Source: Achatina immaculata (taxonomy: Eukaryota; Mollusca; Gastropoda; Stylommatophora; Achatinidae). Taken from it: a stretch of 64,000 nt of DNA. Of the stretch, positions 53,492-64,000 are shown piece by piece; positions within the stretch are counted from its first letter, which is position 1, and each line of letters starts with the position of its first letter. The stretch lies in NCBI GenBank assembly GCA_009760885.1, contig CM019701.1:34858697-34922696 (forward strand), written 5' to 3'. The position numbers and the translations under genes were made by a program. Under the pieces are notes generated by a model. The model was not told the origin of the DNA. It saw only the letters and a list, made by a program, of their open reading frames with translations, and did no database searches.

Positions 53492-55070
53492 CTGGAATAA
53501 TGTGAGATTTTTATGCTTGAACTACGTTCATGAATCACAATTCTAAAACTAGCAGGTCACTAAGATTTCAATGAAACAAATCTAATTTGTGACACTGAAT
53601 CAGACATGTTTTTAGTACTTAACGTAATAATAGCTGCAGTAAGTTTATCAGGTAACGAAGTTGAACAATTCATGAAGTTTTTGTCCTTTGCGAATGGTGA
53701 AGAGATGATTTTACAATAGCTGGTGATGATTCATCGCCTGTACACAGAACATAAGTAATGATGAAAAATTGGATGAAAAGAGGAAAATAGATTAAAATCA
53801 TTGTCATTGCATAAATGCTAAGAACTTATTTTTTCTGTTTTATATTACAGTCGGCATGAAGCTGTGAGTGGTTTCTGTTTGAGTGTCTGGACCAACACTT
53901 AGCACAGGGAGATAAACATTATGTTATAACATTGTATTCTGACGTGAATTTCTCCATGCTGACAAATCAAATTTGTAGCGGTCAAACTGGTGATGTGAAA
54001 CTTAAGAAAGTACTGGAAGCTCGCGCGGGCACACACACAGAGGAGAGAAAGACAGAAAAGAAGAAGATAACGGAAACTGAAATCATTACCCTGCCACGAA
54101 ATATCAGTTTTAGAAATTGAACCATAATGCTCCCTATTTGATGTTATGGGCGGCTTGTTAGACATAGTTAGGAAATCACAAGCGATAGACCAGTACGAGA
54201 AATCTTTCCATGTTTATTCATCCATGTAAGTGGTGATCGCGTTAACCGACAATTACCGATGTAAAAAAAAAGAGAAAAAAACTACATTTTTGGAGGTCGT
54301 CGTTATTATAATCGGTTTATATTATTTAAAAAAAACTAGTAAAAAGCAATCAGCGAAATTGGCTCAGGATGATGATCCATTTGCATGGAGGAGAATTAAT
54401 CAGTTTTGACTTTTGTTCATCATATTGTAAAGTAGGTCAGAAAAAATTCACAAACTTTAATTTTCTGTGATGTTTGCAAAGTGTGTTTAATTTACATTAG
54501 AAAAAATACAGTAATATATATATATATATAAGGTACCAGTATGTAGGAAAGTACTTAATGAAACGTGAAAGTACATACAACGCCGGTTTCGAAAAAATTC
54601 TAGCTTGATCACTGTCTGTATTTGTATAAAGCGTTTTTTTTAAACAAAACAAGTTTTTAAACATCCAAAGTTAGTGAAATTTAGGTAAAATATACATAAA
54701 AGTGTGACCTCTAGGTACCACACTCTTGCCACATATTTATTATTACCAGACAATGTACTTGTAGTTTTATGTTAAATTAGTGGAAAGTTGTATGCAATCA
54801 GTCTCGTCCTAACGTGGTCAACAAAAGAAGTTTGGTGAAATCTGATTTGGTGACACCCGAGACTACAAGTTTTTTATTTAGACATTTGAGATAGTACCAA
54901 CTTGAAACAAGACAAGGGATATCATGACAATATATATAAACTACCGTGGTCTCTGTCTACAATTTCGTACAAAGACGTTCTTAATTCTTTCGAAATGAAA
55001 AAAAAAACCGCACGACCGATAAAGCGGCTTTGATGTTTTCGGCGAGTTTCAATGTTGGGAGCGGTGATTG
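53492..55070. other. Upstream of GATA coding exon 1
   Basis: Probably holds more 5' GATA sequence (intron or UTR), as an acceptor abuts the first coding exon. It includes repeat R copy 2 (54332-54410), an (AT)n run (54514-54530) and a Penelope-like terminus-like string TTTCGAAACCGGCG on the - strand (about 54578-54592). No gene recognised. Confidence 0.5.
54332..54410 (+). repeat. Unclassified interspersed repeat R, copy 2
   Basis: AAAAAGCAATCAGCGAAATT, then ATGATGATCCATTTGCATGG and GAGAATTAATCAG, the same order of words as copy 1 at 3861-3975 in opposite orientation. Confidence 0.45.
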
Positions 55071-55074
55071 CGTG

Positions 55075-56048
55075 AACTAGATAAGATCAGTGCAATGTGA
55101 TCTGTGGAGAACATACCTCCAGCAGCTTTAGGGTACAAACAGGAGTGAAACAGGGATGTGTACTATCACCAACATTATTTATCTTGGCAGTAGACTGGTT
55201 AATGAAGGAGGCAACATCAGATAAATACAGAGGATTACAATGTTGGAGGACCTTGACTTTGCGGACGACATTTGTCTATTATCAAGCAGTCACAAAGATA
55301 TGCAAGATAAAATAAACAAGCTAACTCAGAATGTAAACAACATAGGACTAAAGATCAACGTAGGAAAGACAAAGTAATGAAGCAAAATGTGAACAACAGA
55401 AATGTACTCAGAGTAGATAGCAAGTTAGTGGAGGAGGTCAACGAATTTGTATACCTTGGCAGCAGAGTAGTAGAAATGGAGACAGCACAGAGGATATCAA
55501 CAGCAGACTTACTAGAGCAAACCAGGCTTTTGCAATGCTGCAGACTATATGGAAATCTAAAAAACTAAGCATAAATATGAAAATCAGGATATTTAAGAGT
55601 AATGTTCTAAGTGTACTACTCTATGGAAGTGAATGTTGGAAAATCACCAAAACCATAGAAAACAAGTAGAATTCTTTCCAGACTAAACGTTTACGAAGAA
55701 TTAGAAAAATATTTTCGCCAAATACCATAAGAAATAACATCTTATTGGCAGAAATGCAGATGAAGCCACTGACAACAATTATTGAGGAAAGACGGTGGCG
55801 ATGGTTAGGACATGTGCTCTGAACGACTGACAACTCACTACCAAAAATAGTGATGGACACCGCAGGGGAGCAGAAGTAAGGGTAGACCAAAAGAGACATG
55901 GAGAAGAACAACAGAAAGGATGTTGAGCAATAGAGAGCTCACCTGGGCAAGAGCAGAAAAAAAGGCGAAGGATAGGCATTTGTGGAAAACCCTTGCGGAA
56001 GCCCCATGTGCCCTGGGCACTTAAGGTTCAGAGAGAGAGAGAGAGATA
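55075..56048 (+). mobile_element. LINE family F, RT 3' part and C-terminal region
   Basis: Begins in the RT (RVQTGVKQGCVLSPTLFILA, VDWLMKEATSDKYRGLQ), then [10 protein letters not shown] in a shifted frame near 55245-55275 (catalytic FADD), EVNEFVYLGSRVVEMETA, LYGSECWKITKTIENK and a LGHVL...GSRGRPKETW-like basic region in changing frames. It ends CCCTGGGCACTTAAGGTTCAGAGAGAGAGAG, a (GA)n tail at 56030-56046. 5'-truncated; related to family E but with a different 3' end. Confidence 0.85.
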
Positions 56049-57410
56049 AGATCAGAAGAAAGCTCCAGTCACCATCTGCTTTTGTGCTATAAATGTTGCG
56101 GGGAGGGAGAGGGATGAGAGAGAGAGAAGACGACGACAACGACGGTGCATTACGGAGAGATAACAAGTAAACTATTCTATCTATATCCTTTGGCTTTCCT
56201 TATCGTTTATCTTATCTTTAGTGTGTACCCACTGGTCCAAGCTGAAACTACCCCCACAATGATGACGCACATGACATTTTTATCAGCAGTAAAATAAAGG
56301 ATTAAAGATCAAAGAGTAAACATTATAAATGCCTTCAATTTATTTGTATTTTCCCGCCCTTTTGTTGACCATTTTATTTCATTTCTATCTTTTGTGACTT
56401 GATGCGAAAACTTCCAAATTCTTTTCCCTCAAGTTTCTAGATTTCATCTACTCAGGTGCTTGATTCGCAACGAACAAATCTTGCGCTAATGTTTCCGTTG
56501 TTGACCACTTTCATTTTTCTTGTTTTGAGATTTTTTCCCTCCTATCTCATATTATTAAACCGTCCTCAACCTGGCTGATGCCAGTGTAAGAGGTTTGAAG
56601 AACTAGCGTTTTGTTTCTTCTTCGTATGCATCGGATGATGCCAGCCATTATTATGCTGCTCCACTTCTAGTCTGTATCAGGTAACTTTGTATGTGACGTA
56701 TGGATATTCCAGAACAAATAACAAAGTAAAAAAAAGTAAAGACCCGACCGTTGTTCTGACCATTTCAGTCACTACTAGCACTCTTGTACCACGCTACAAA
56801 AAAATCATCACATTAATTTCAAGAAAAGCAAAGAGCTTGCAGCGCAGTCGTAACACGGATACAACGAAGGCGCTCATCAACAATTTATCGAGATTATCTG
56901 ACGGCGGAATTGCATTATTCTAAGTCATACCCTCACTGGCAAAAGTAAAAAAGAAATTAAGATTATCCTCCTTATTATTACATTTCTGAATGTGATACGA
57001 ATATGAGCTAAATATTATATTTTCTCATTGTAAAAATTTAATCATAATTTTGTTCCCATTACATGATAAACCTGCTTCACTTGATGCTCCAAAAATAAAG
57101 TCAGCATACAAGACAGAAATAATGTATGTAGAAAGTGTCCTATATGAAATGGTTCCGAGGAAAAAAATGTTTACTTGAAGCTTACAAAAAAACATAAGAA
57201 CGGAAAACAATGGCAAACGCTAATCTGTTCAAAGTTTCTAAGCATTTTAACCTAAGTTTCTGTTGGATAGCTTTTCTTCTGTTTAACTTCATAGATCTAA
57301 CATTTCAAATCTGAAATATCTGGAGAAAAAACGTATATTAATCGCAAAGAAATGTGTTCTTTCTATAAAAACCATATTTCCACGCTTGCATTGCGTATTA
57401 AATTATATCT
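56049..57410. other. Nothing recognised
   Basis: 1.4 kb without supported genes or repeats. Confidence 0.5.
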
Positions 57411-57421
57411 GATGTAGAGCT

Positions 57422-57528
57422 CTCTCTCTCTCTGAACCTTAAGTGCCCAGGGTACATGGGGCTTCCGCAAGGGTTTTCCACAAATGCCTGTCCTTCGCCT
57501 TTTTTTCTTCTCTTGCCCAGGTGAGCCC
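57422..57528 (-). mobile_element. LINE family F, 107-bp 3' stub with 11-bp target duplication
   Basis: GATGTAGAGCT is present at 57411-57421 and 57529-57539. Between them is only the (CT)n tail and the last ~90 bp of LINE F in antisense (CTGAACCTTAAGTGCCCAGG...GCTTCCGCAAGGGTTTTCCACAAATGCC). This is a completed but extremely 5'-truncated insertion. Identity to 55920-56048 is high. Confidence 0.92.
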
Positions 57529-57591
57529 GATGTAGAGCTAGGACGTATTATATCTCTGGACAAGGACTTTATCACATATCTATTTCAGTTT

Positions 57592-57678
57592 CTTCTTCTT
57601 CTTCTTCTTCTTACTACTACTACTACTACTACTTCTACTACTACTACTACTACTGCTACTACTACTACTACTACTATT
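57592..57678. repeat. Compound (CTT)n(ACT)n microsatellite
   Basis: TTCTTCTTCTTCTTC changes into ACTACTACTACTAC with few interruptions over nearly 90 bp. The open reading frame through it is fortuitous. Confidence 0.95.
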
Positions 57679-57696
57679 GGAGTTTGCTTTGACAAG

Positions 57697-57770
57697 ATTT
57701 GCACGTCCCTTGCGGAACTTTGCCTCCCTAACAGCTCTTCCAAAGGGCTTTCGGTTGTAAACAAGATAGT
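57697..57770 (-). mobile_element. LINE family A, short 3' fragment
   Basis: TGCACGTCCCTTGCGGAACT, then TGCCTCCCTAACAGCTCTTC and GGGCTTTCGGTTGTAAACAAG match LINE A 3' ends. Very short; lies next to the microsatellite, which could derive from a tail. Confidence 0.75.
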
Positions 57771-58094
57771 GGGTACTTCAACTAAAATGAACGAAGGAGG
57801 GTAATATTCAAATATGATAAAATTCGTTTACATTAGTAATAGAAATGCTACTTATAATGTTACAAGGAGATTAAATATATTTTCTGTGTTTTTTTTTAGG
57901 TCATAGCAAAGGAATAAAAAACATTAACTGCTTCTTGCAGCAACACAATTATTACTTTTTAGTTTATGAAATAATGGAAAACTAAAATGTGTGGAGGTCA
58001 CTTGCTGAAATACGCACATGTCTTCACGTTATTTGTATTCCTGTCGTTTCTAACGTTTAAAAAAGAAAATTTCCTTGCTTTCACATTCGCTAAA

Positions 58095-58600
58095 TCAGAA
58101 AGATGGTCTACCTTTTCTACATCAATGGAAACAAGATTCCGAGTACTTAAATGTTACATCGAGCCATTTCTGTTTTATGGGTGTGAAGCATGGTCTATGA
58201 ATAAGAGGGTACAGCGAGAAATGTAGGTCATGGAAATATGGTATATAAGAAGGATGTTGAAGGTACCATGGACAGCCAAGAAAGCCAATTAAGAAGTCTT
58301 AAGAGAGGCTGGAGTTAAAAAAACAAATTATAGCAAAGATCAGAGGCAGACAAGCGAGATTTAGAGGACATTTCCTGAGAAGAGGAAAATTGGAACACAT
58401 TGTGGCAACTGGAAAAATTGAGGGAAGAAGAGACAGAATAAAGCAGAGAGAGAAGTTACGGGATGGGCTGTCAGAGTGGCTGAAAGTCACCAGCGGATCT
58501 CATAATCAACGTAAAAGACAGGGAATTGTGGAGAGAAATGAGCCATGCAGCATGGCACTTAGAATTAGGTCTACTTTTTGACCTATTGAACTCAACTGAA
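58095..58600 (+). mobile_element. LINE family D, 3' fragment 3
   Basis: SMETRFRVLKCYIEPFLFYG then CEAWSMNKR, a block of AAAGATCAGAGGCAGACAAG, and [15 protein letters not shown]...QREKLRDGLSEWL match the copy at 26640 closely at DNA level, with independent stops. Confidence 0.85.
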
Positions 58601-58619
58601 ATCATGACAAGTCCTTGCA

Positions 58620-60452
58620 ATTGAGTTTCGGCCATTGCTGAGTGTAACTAAGTTTACTAGCAACATTAATTTCGTTTAAAACATTGTGCTATATAATAAG
58701 ACATCATAACAACTGAAAATCTCTGACTTTAAGGGCAAGTGTTTCAGCTCCATATCTTGTCATTTTGTACACTGACTCATCATCAGCAATTTCTATCAAT
58801 AAATAGGGGTCCCAAACACAATGCTGACGCTAAGAAAGACATATAGTTTCCGAACTGTTTCAAACAATAAAACTTCTCTAGATAACAATATGGCATCATT
58901 GACAACTAAGGTGAGAGAATGGAAACAAAAAGGAATTAAAAAGGAAAAAAAAGTCGTGGGTTCAAGTCTCTGATGCGTTGTTTAACTTCTGAATGTTTTT
59001 CTTTCATATTTTATATATTTTCGTACCATGGCCACACATTCCTGTTATTGGAATATTCATGTCTGACAATTTTCTAAGAATACATTCAGTTAGCATGGAC
59101 TCCGTAGTGACTTCTCCGGGAATTGAAAGCAAGAAAACGCCCATGAATATCACTTGGATCTGTTAACTAATCTTCCAAATAGTTCAGTTGACTTAAAATA
59201 CAATTATGACTTACATCTGGAGCAATTTGTAGCTAATTAATTAATTTCTAAATCTTTTTTTCCATAGAATAATGTTGGGCCGATTCACAAGTAAGCGTGG
59301 TCAATAATAAATGAAAACGTGTTTAAAAAAAATTATTTTAATTGTCCCCACAGTTCAGCCCAGTATTCCCATTTCTGCCGCCACGTGCAAATGTACGTGT
59401 TGGTACTAACGATAGTCAGGCCAGGGTGAAGTTTGTGAACAACATTCTTAAACTGATCCTAGTTACTCTCTAGGTGATTTATTAACGCGACATTATATCA
59501 TCCGGTCTTTTTTTTTTAATTGGAGATGGGAAACACTGGTGTTTTTTTTAAAGTACTTTTACACAGTGTTTTCCAATATCTCTTTCTAAGCTCTCTCTGT
59601 GAAATTATTGAAAATAATTATTAGAAAACACAAGCAATCTTGTTTCTACATAATTCTTTCAAAGCTTTTCTATACTAAGAAATGCAATGCTACATTAAAC
59701 CACAAATATAAAAACATGAATGTAAACTATGACACAAAAACTTACTTAATAACTGAAGTGAAGTGAAATCATCACATATGAGCATTACTCGTTCTGTGAT
59801 GCAGTATCTTTCTGTGTTTCATGTTCAAGCTGACAAACATGAGTCCTGTGTGATAAGACACTTCATGACAAGATATAAGGAGAATTCCCTGCCCATCCTA
59901 GCCAGAGAGACTTCTCACCGATATTTTTTCGTGGGTGTGGCAAAGTAATCTAAAATCTCAAGCTCTTCTAAGTCCTCAGTCAGTCACTGGAGTTACCAAT
60001 CTTGAACTTGGTTTACAGCCGGTGAGAATTTAACAATGAATTAATCCCCTTATGCTATTGTTGAAGGTTCTCTTTGATCAGGGATTATCTAACTTTAGGT
60101 CTAGTCACACACACACGCCTGTAGCAGATATGCACAAGGATATGTCATAAAAGTGCAAAGTACCTTTAAGAAGGCTCAGCGTTATCAAATGTGTCTACGC
60201 CAACATTTATATGTCGATTACTGATAATGTGACCTTATGATGCACATGTCTGTAATAGCCTTTACGAACCATCATAAAAAATGTTCGTTTGTATTGTTAG
60301 TGCCCGGATATGACAATGTGAAAAACATCCAGTAGCTTCTTTTGTTTTAAGACGTTTTCCCACAACAGAAAACTGACAATGCATTGTATGTCTTTATGTA
60401 AATTCTTATTTTGATAATTTGTATCTCAGTTTGTACAATTTTCTTATTCAGC
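58620..60452. other. Nothing recognised
   Basis: 1.8 kb of AT-rich DNA. Small ORFs, none with a family motif. An (AC)n run lies near 60108-60116. Confidence 0.5.
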
Positions 60453-60453
60453 A

Positions 60454-62220
60454 CATCATCATCATCATCATCATCATCATGTGCCGTGCCGACTGGCGTT
60501 GGCTATTATGCTTCTCCAGAGTACACGGTCCTTCATGCAGGCTATCAGCTCAGTTGGTGATCTCCTCTCATACCATCCCGTCAGACGGTCCAGTATCATT
60601 TCTCTTGGTCTTCCTCTTCATCTTCTTCCTTCTGTTTTTCCTGTTGTTATACTATTTCAATGCCCCATCTTCTCATTGCATGTCCTATGAAAGTACATTG
60701 TCTCTCTCTTATTTTTTTGACAATATTTTTTTGTCTCTCATACATTCTTCATTAGTTATTTTTGCTGTCCAGGGGATTCGCAACATTCTTCTAATAAACC
60801 ACATTTCTGCTGCTTCCAATGATTTTTGTGCGGATTTTTGTGCCTATTGTCCATGATTCACTTCCATATAACAAGATAGGTTCAATATAGCATTTTAAGA
60901 CTCGTTTTCTAAATTCATTGATAAGAATATGTTGCATAATATCTTTTTCATTCTCTGAAATGCAATCTTTGCATGGCCTGTTCTGTCCCTAATTTATGTT
61001 CTGTATTTCCCATCTGAAGTTATTACTGCTCCAAGGTATTTGAATTTCTGCACCTGCTTTAGAATAGTTCCGTTTAATTTTATACTGCATGCTAGTGTAT
61101 TCTGTTTCTTAGATATAACCATTGTCTCTGTCTTTTTGATGTTCAAAGTAAGGCCTTTCTGTTCACTTTCTTTGGCGACTTTATCCAAGAGATTTTGCAG
61201 GTCTTGTTGGTTCTCAGCTATCAGTACTGTGTCGTCAGCATACCGAAGGTTATTAATATTGTATCCTTCAATTTTTATGCCTGGTTCTGTGATGATCTTT
61301 CTTAAAATATTCTCGCTATACAGAGAAAAAAGATGTGGAGATAGTACACATCCTTGTCGCACTCCTTGTTTTATGGGTTAATATTTTCCAATTCTATTTT
61401 CAACTCGAACTGCTGCTTCTTGCTGCCAGTATATATGTTTTACAATTCTCAAGTCTTTGCTGTCTATATTGATGTCTTCAAGCATTTTAATAATTTCATT
61501 ATGTTTCACCTTGTCGAATGCCTTTGGTGTAATCAGTGAAGCATAAGTAGAGATCTTTCTGTACTTCTAAAGCTCTTTCTGTTAGTGTTCGTAAAGCATA
61601 AATGGCATTGTGTATTCCCTTTTCTTCAACAAATCCGAACTGTTCATCTGTTATTTCCATTTTTGTCTTTTTCTTTATGATTCTCAGAAGTAGCTTCGTT
61701 ACGTGACATGAGAGGCTGATAGTCCTGTGGTCATCACATTCCTTTGCACCTGGTTTCTTTGGTAATGCTATAAACGTTGATTTAAGCAAGTCACTGGGCA
61801 TATAACCACTGTTGTAAATGTCATTTTTCAGTATCTAGTATTAATTCTAGTCTTTCTCCTCTATATAGCTCACCGATGTATTCTGTCCACCTGTCCACAA
61901 TGTCTTCTTTTCCTATTAATATTTTACCTTCTTTTGATTTCAGGCATCCTGTGGTATATTTTGTTTTCCTGCTGTGAGTTCACTAATTCGTTTATGCATG
62001 TTTTTGCTGTCTTTATTATGAGAGTTCTCTATTTGTCTGCACTGTTCATTTAACCACACTTCCTTTGCTTCTCTGCATTTGCGTCTTATTTCTTTATTTA
62101 TCTTGCTATATATTTTTTGGGGTTATTTTTTACTCCTCCTCTCGTCAGTCAGTCCTAAGATGTCATCTGGTTGTCATCCATTTATTTTTAAGGGCTTTTC
62201 TTCGGTGATATTATCTCCGT
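60454..62220 (-). mobile_element. LINE family C, copy 3, 5'-truncated
   Basis: The (ATG)n tail on the - strand is at 60454-60481. The C-terminal region follows, then RT parts: [40 protein letters not shown] (60994-61362) and [20 protein letters not shown] (61499-61801), then the lysine-rich linker to about 62220. Internal deletions, for example near 61820, and shifts make it non-functional. More decayed than copy 2. Confidence 0.9.
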
Positions 62221-62739
62221 AATATATATATGTATATTCAAAACTAATTTATTGTTGCATTTTCAATGTTGCTGTTGAGTACGTGGTTATATTTACACGT
62301 TTTCTATTTTCATGCACTGTACACACCTCCGTGTTATGGTGCAACTTACGCCCATCATTTGCCTCTTAATCGCTGAGATTTTGTTAGTATATTTTTTGTC
62401 AAAGGCAAGAAAGCAAAAAGAAAGAATAAAGCAACGAATTTCTAGGCTGTATAAAATCGATGGACTGGATTAATGATAATCGAGCATTCATTTTCGTTGA
62501 GATTTTAAAATATTGCTTTAGGAACACAACGAAGGGGGAAAACCCCGGAATTAAAAAAAGTTTGCAGGCCGGTTGCGTATACGGTTTGAAAGATAGATTA
62601 GACCACTACCCAACTAACTACTGTGAGATAAGCAACCCATCCATATTGCATTTGCGCTCTCTCTCTCCCTCCCTCTCTCTCTCTCTCTCTTATATCCCTT
62701 TATCAAAACGTCAGTATCCCCAGACAGAGGACAGATGTG
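62221..62739. other. Spacer with (CT)n microsatellite
   Basis: A (CT)n microsatellite is at 62658-62690. The 133-aa ORF starting at 62460 covers unrelated pieces (spacer, microsatellite, LINE end) and is not a supported gene. Confidence 0.5.
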
Positions 62740-62965
62740 AAATTTTAATACCACGTAAAAGCAGACAAATGAAAATGATGTATGCACAAGAGATGAAGGA
62801 AACAAGACCAAGGAGTAGACCAATACAAAGCTGGAAAGACAACGCAGAAGAGGATATATAAGAAATTGGTGTCACCAACTGGAGAGAGAAGATTAGGAAT
62901 GGAGGCGAACTTTATCTGCAGCAGTGAGCTTTAATGCCTCGGAAAAGAAGAAGAAGAAGAAGTAA
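62740..62965 (+). mobile_element. LINE 3' terminal fragment (family G)
   Basis: Reads KETRPRSRPIQSWKDNAEED and, after a stop, EIGVTNWREKIRNGGEL and LYLQQ.ALMPR, ending in GAAAAGAAGAAGAAGAAG. GRPIxxWxDxxxxDI is the usual end of LINE C-terminal domains. Only the last ~200 bp are present. The AAG tail differs from the other families. Confidence 0.65.
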
Positions 62966-63188
62966 ACCGTTTCGTGTGATATACAGGTCGAGTTCAAACG
63001 CTCGAAATATTACAGCGTTATTCACCGTGATATCTCATGGCTTGTCATGGCTGATATTTACGGGTACAAAAGTTTTTTCTAGCTTTTTAAAATAGTTTTT
63101 TTTTAGTTCTGTTAATTATTATATGTCAACTTTTTTATTGCTCAAAAGGTAAACACGAGTCAAGGATGTCTCTCTTGTTGGCATTTCA

Positions 63189-63530
63189 GTCAGTCAGTCA
63201 TATGCATGTCCCTTGAGGAACTTTGCCTCCCTAACAGTTCTCCTGTAAGCCTCTCGGTTGTAAGCAAGATGCCCTGCTGATGATGCATCCATTCGCATAT
63301 CACCAACAATGTCTTGCAGCCATCTTCGTCTTGGTCTTCCTCTCTTTCTTTTTCAAATTATATACCCTTCCAAGGCGGTCTTCTCTAAATTCTCATAACA
63401 TTTAATATGTCCAAAGTATTTAAGTTTTCTCTGTTTAATTTTTTTTACTAGCCTACCTTCTTCAATATTAAGTTCTTGTAGTATGGATATATCTGTCCTT
63501 TTTTATGTCCATGATATTTGAAGGACTTTT
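63189..63530 (-). mobile_element. LINE family A, 3' fragment
   Basis: CAGTCAGTCAGTCAT tail at 63187-63202, then TGCATGTCCCTTGAGGAACT and the C-terminal region to TATGGATATATCTGTCC and CCATGATATTTGAAGGAC. The copy at 42772 stops at CATGATAT, where LINE C begins. Confidence 0.88.
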
Positions 63531-63545
63531 CTATAGCATATACAT

Positions 63546-63770
63546 TCTTACATCTTACATCCTTCCCATGCCGCTAAACGTCACAAAGGGCCCGCATGGT
63601 AGTTCGCGAAGATTTCCTGTACTCGGCGAGTTTCTCAATCTCATCAAGGGATGTTATGCTCACTGAACTGGCTTCTAACAATGTCCTCTTTAGAGTTTCA
63701 TGTGGTCACCCTTTTTATCTTTGACCTCTTGTGTATTGATAGCTTGTTTTGTGATTCTCTTGGCATTTCG
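63546..63770 (-). mobile_element. LINE family B, 3' fragment
   Basis: TTACATCTTACATCCTTCCC followed by ATGCCGCTAAACGTCACAAA and CTCGGCGAGTTTCTCAATCT match the LINE B 3' end in antisense. Older than the other copies by eye, with several small deletions. Confidence 0.82.
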
Positions 63771-64000
63771 TCAGTTGTATTTTATGTATTTGCTGTTCAA
63801 TGATGCTTAGTAATTTGACTAAATACCAGCAGATCATTTAGTTGCCATTTATTTGACATTTCTGTGTTTAGTGATGAAAATTGTTTTGACTGAGATAACT
63901 GGTAGATATTTTACATTCAACACAGAACAAGCAATGATGATACAAGATCAAAACTTCTTAATTTAAAAAAAGCTCCAGAAGGGGACGGAGATGCATGTAG
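63771..64000. other. Nothing recognised
   Basis: Short terminal stretch without motif. Confidence 0.5.

Noticed and set aside
57484..57804. ORF with a long Leu and Thr run
   Set aside because: Created by the (CTT)n(ACT)n microsatellite and LINE stubs.
62460..62861. 133-aa ORF
   Set aside because: It runs through unrelated pieces: spacer, a (CT)n microsatellite and a LINE 3' end. No unified gene.

Overview
The window is animal nuclear DNA: AT-rich, split genes with GT...AG introns and polypyrimidine-tract acceptors, many non-LTR retrotransposons, a tRNA-derived SINE and Penelope-like elements. It is an invertebrate by its gene sequences and repeat types. I cannot fix the phylum from sequence alone; a lophotrochozoan or a chelicerate would fit. 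Nothing looks bacterial or viral.

Two host genes can be assembled exon by exon, and they point towards each other. (1) A complete NKAIN-type gene (Na+/K+-ATPase-interacting four-pass membrane protein) on the + strand: six coding exons between about 8.5 and 17.9 kb. All junction phases agree, giving an ORF of about 327 aa. (2) A two-finger GATA transcription factor on the - strand: four coding exons between 53.5 and 42.2 kb. They hold an N-terminal region, the N finger, the C finger and the basic tail. Phases again agree, giving about 340 aa. Most of this gene is in short exons that a plain ORF scan misses.

The rest is dominated by transposons, often nested. At least five LINE families with an AP-type endonuclease and RT, related to what is usually called RTE-like, recur. 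I call them A to F, with G and H for two further fragments. Each family ends in its own simple repeat. Layout: 0-1.9 kb LINE A, then a ~148-bp satellite and a SINE; 3-8.1 kb Penelope-like DNA interrupted by a 3.2-kb LINE E (16-bp target duplication); 8.5-17.9 kb NKAIN with small repeats in its introns; 18.6-19.5 kb RNase H remnant (H) and LINE A debris; 21.6-25.8 kb LINE B with LINE C nested in it (11-bp target duplication); 26-30.8 kb fragments of B and D and tandem repeats; 31.1-33.3 kb a LINE B copy whose 5' part is inverted, carrying a head-to-head SINE palindrome with an 11-bp target duplication; 35.1-36.1 kb Penelope-like; 38.3-40.3 kb LINE B; 42.2-53.5 kb GATA, whose third intron holds a nearly intact 3.3-kb LINE C inside an older LINE B; 55-64 kb fragments of LINEs F, D, C, G, A and B.

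The most unusual items are the SINE palindrome, the divergent GATA N finger, the degenerate hammerhead-ribozyme-like cores at the ends of the Penelope-like elements, and the nested insertions with readable target-site duplications, which give a relative order of events.
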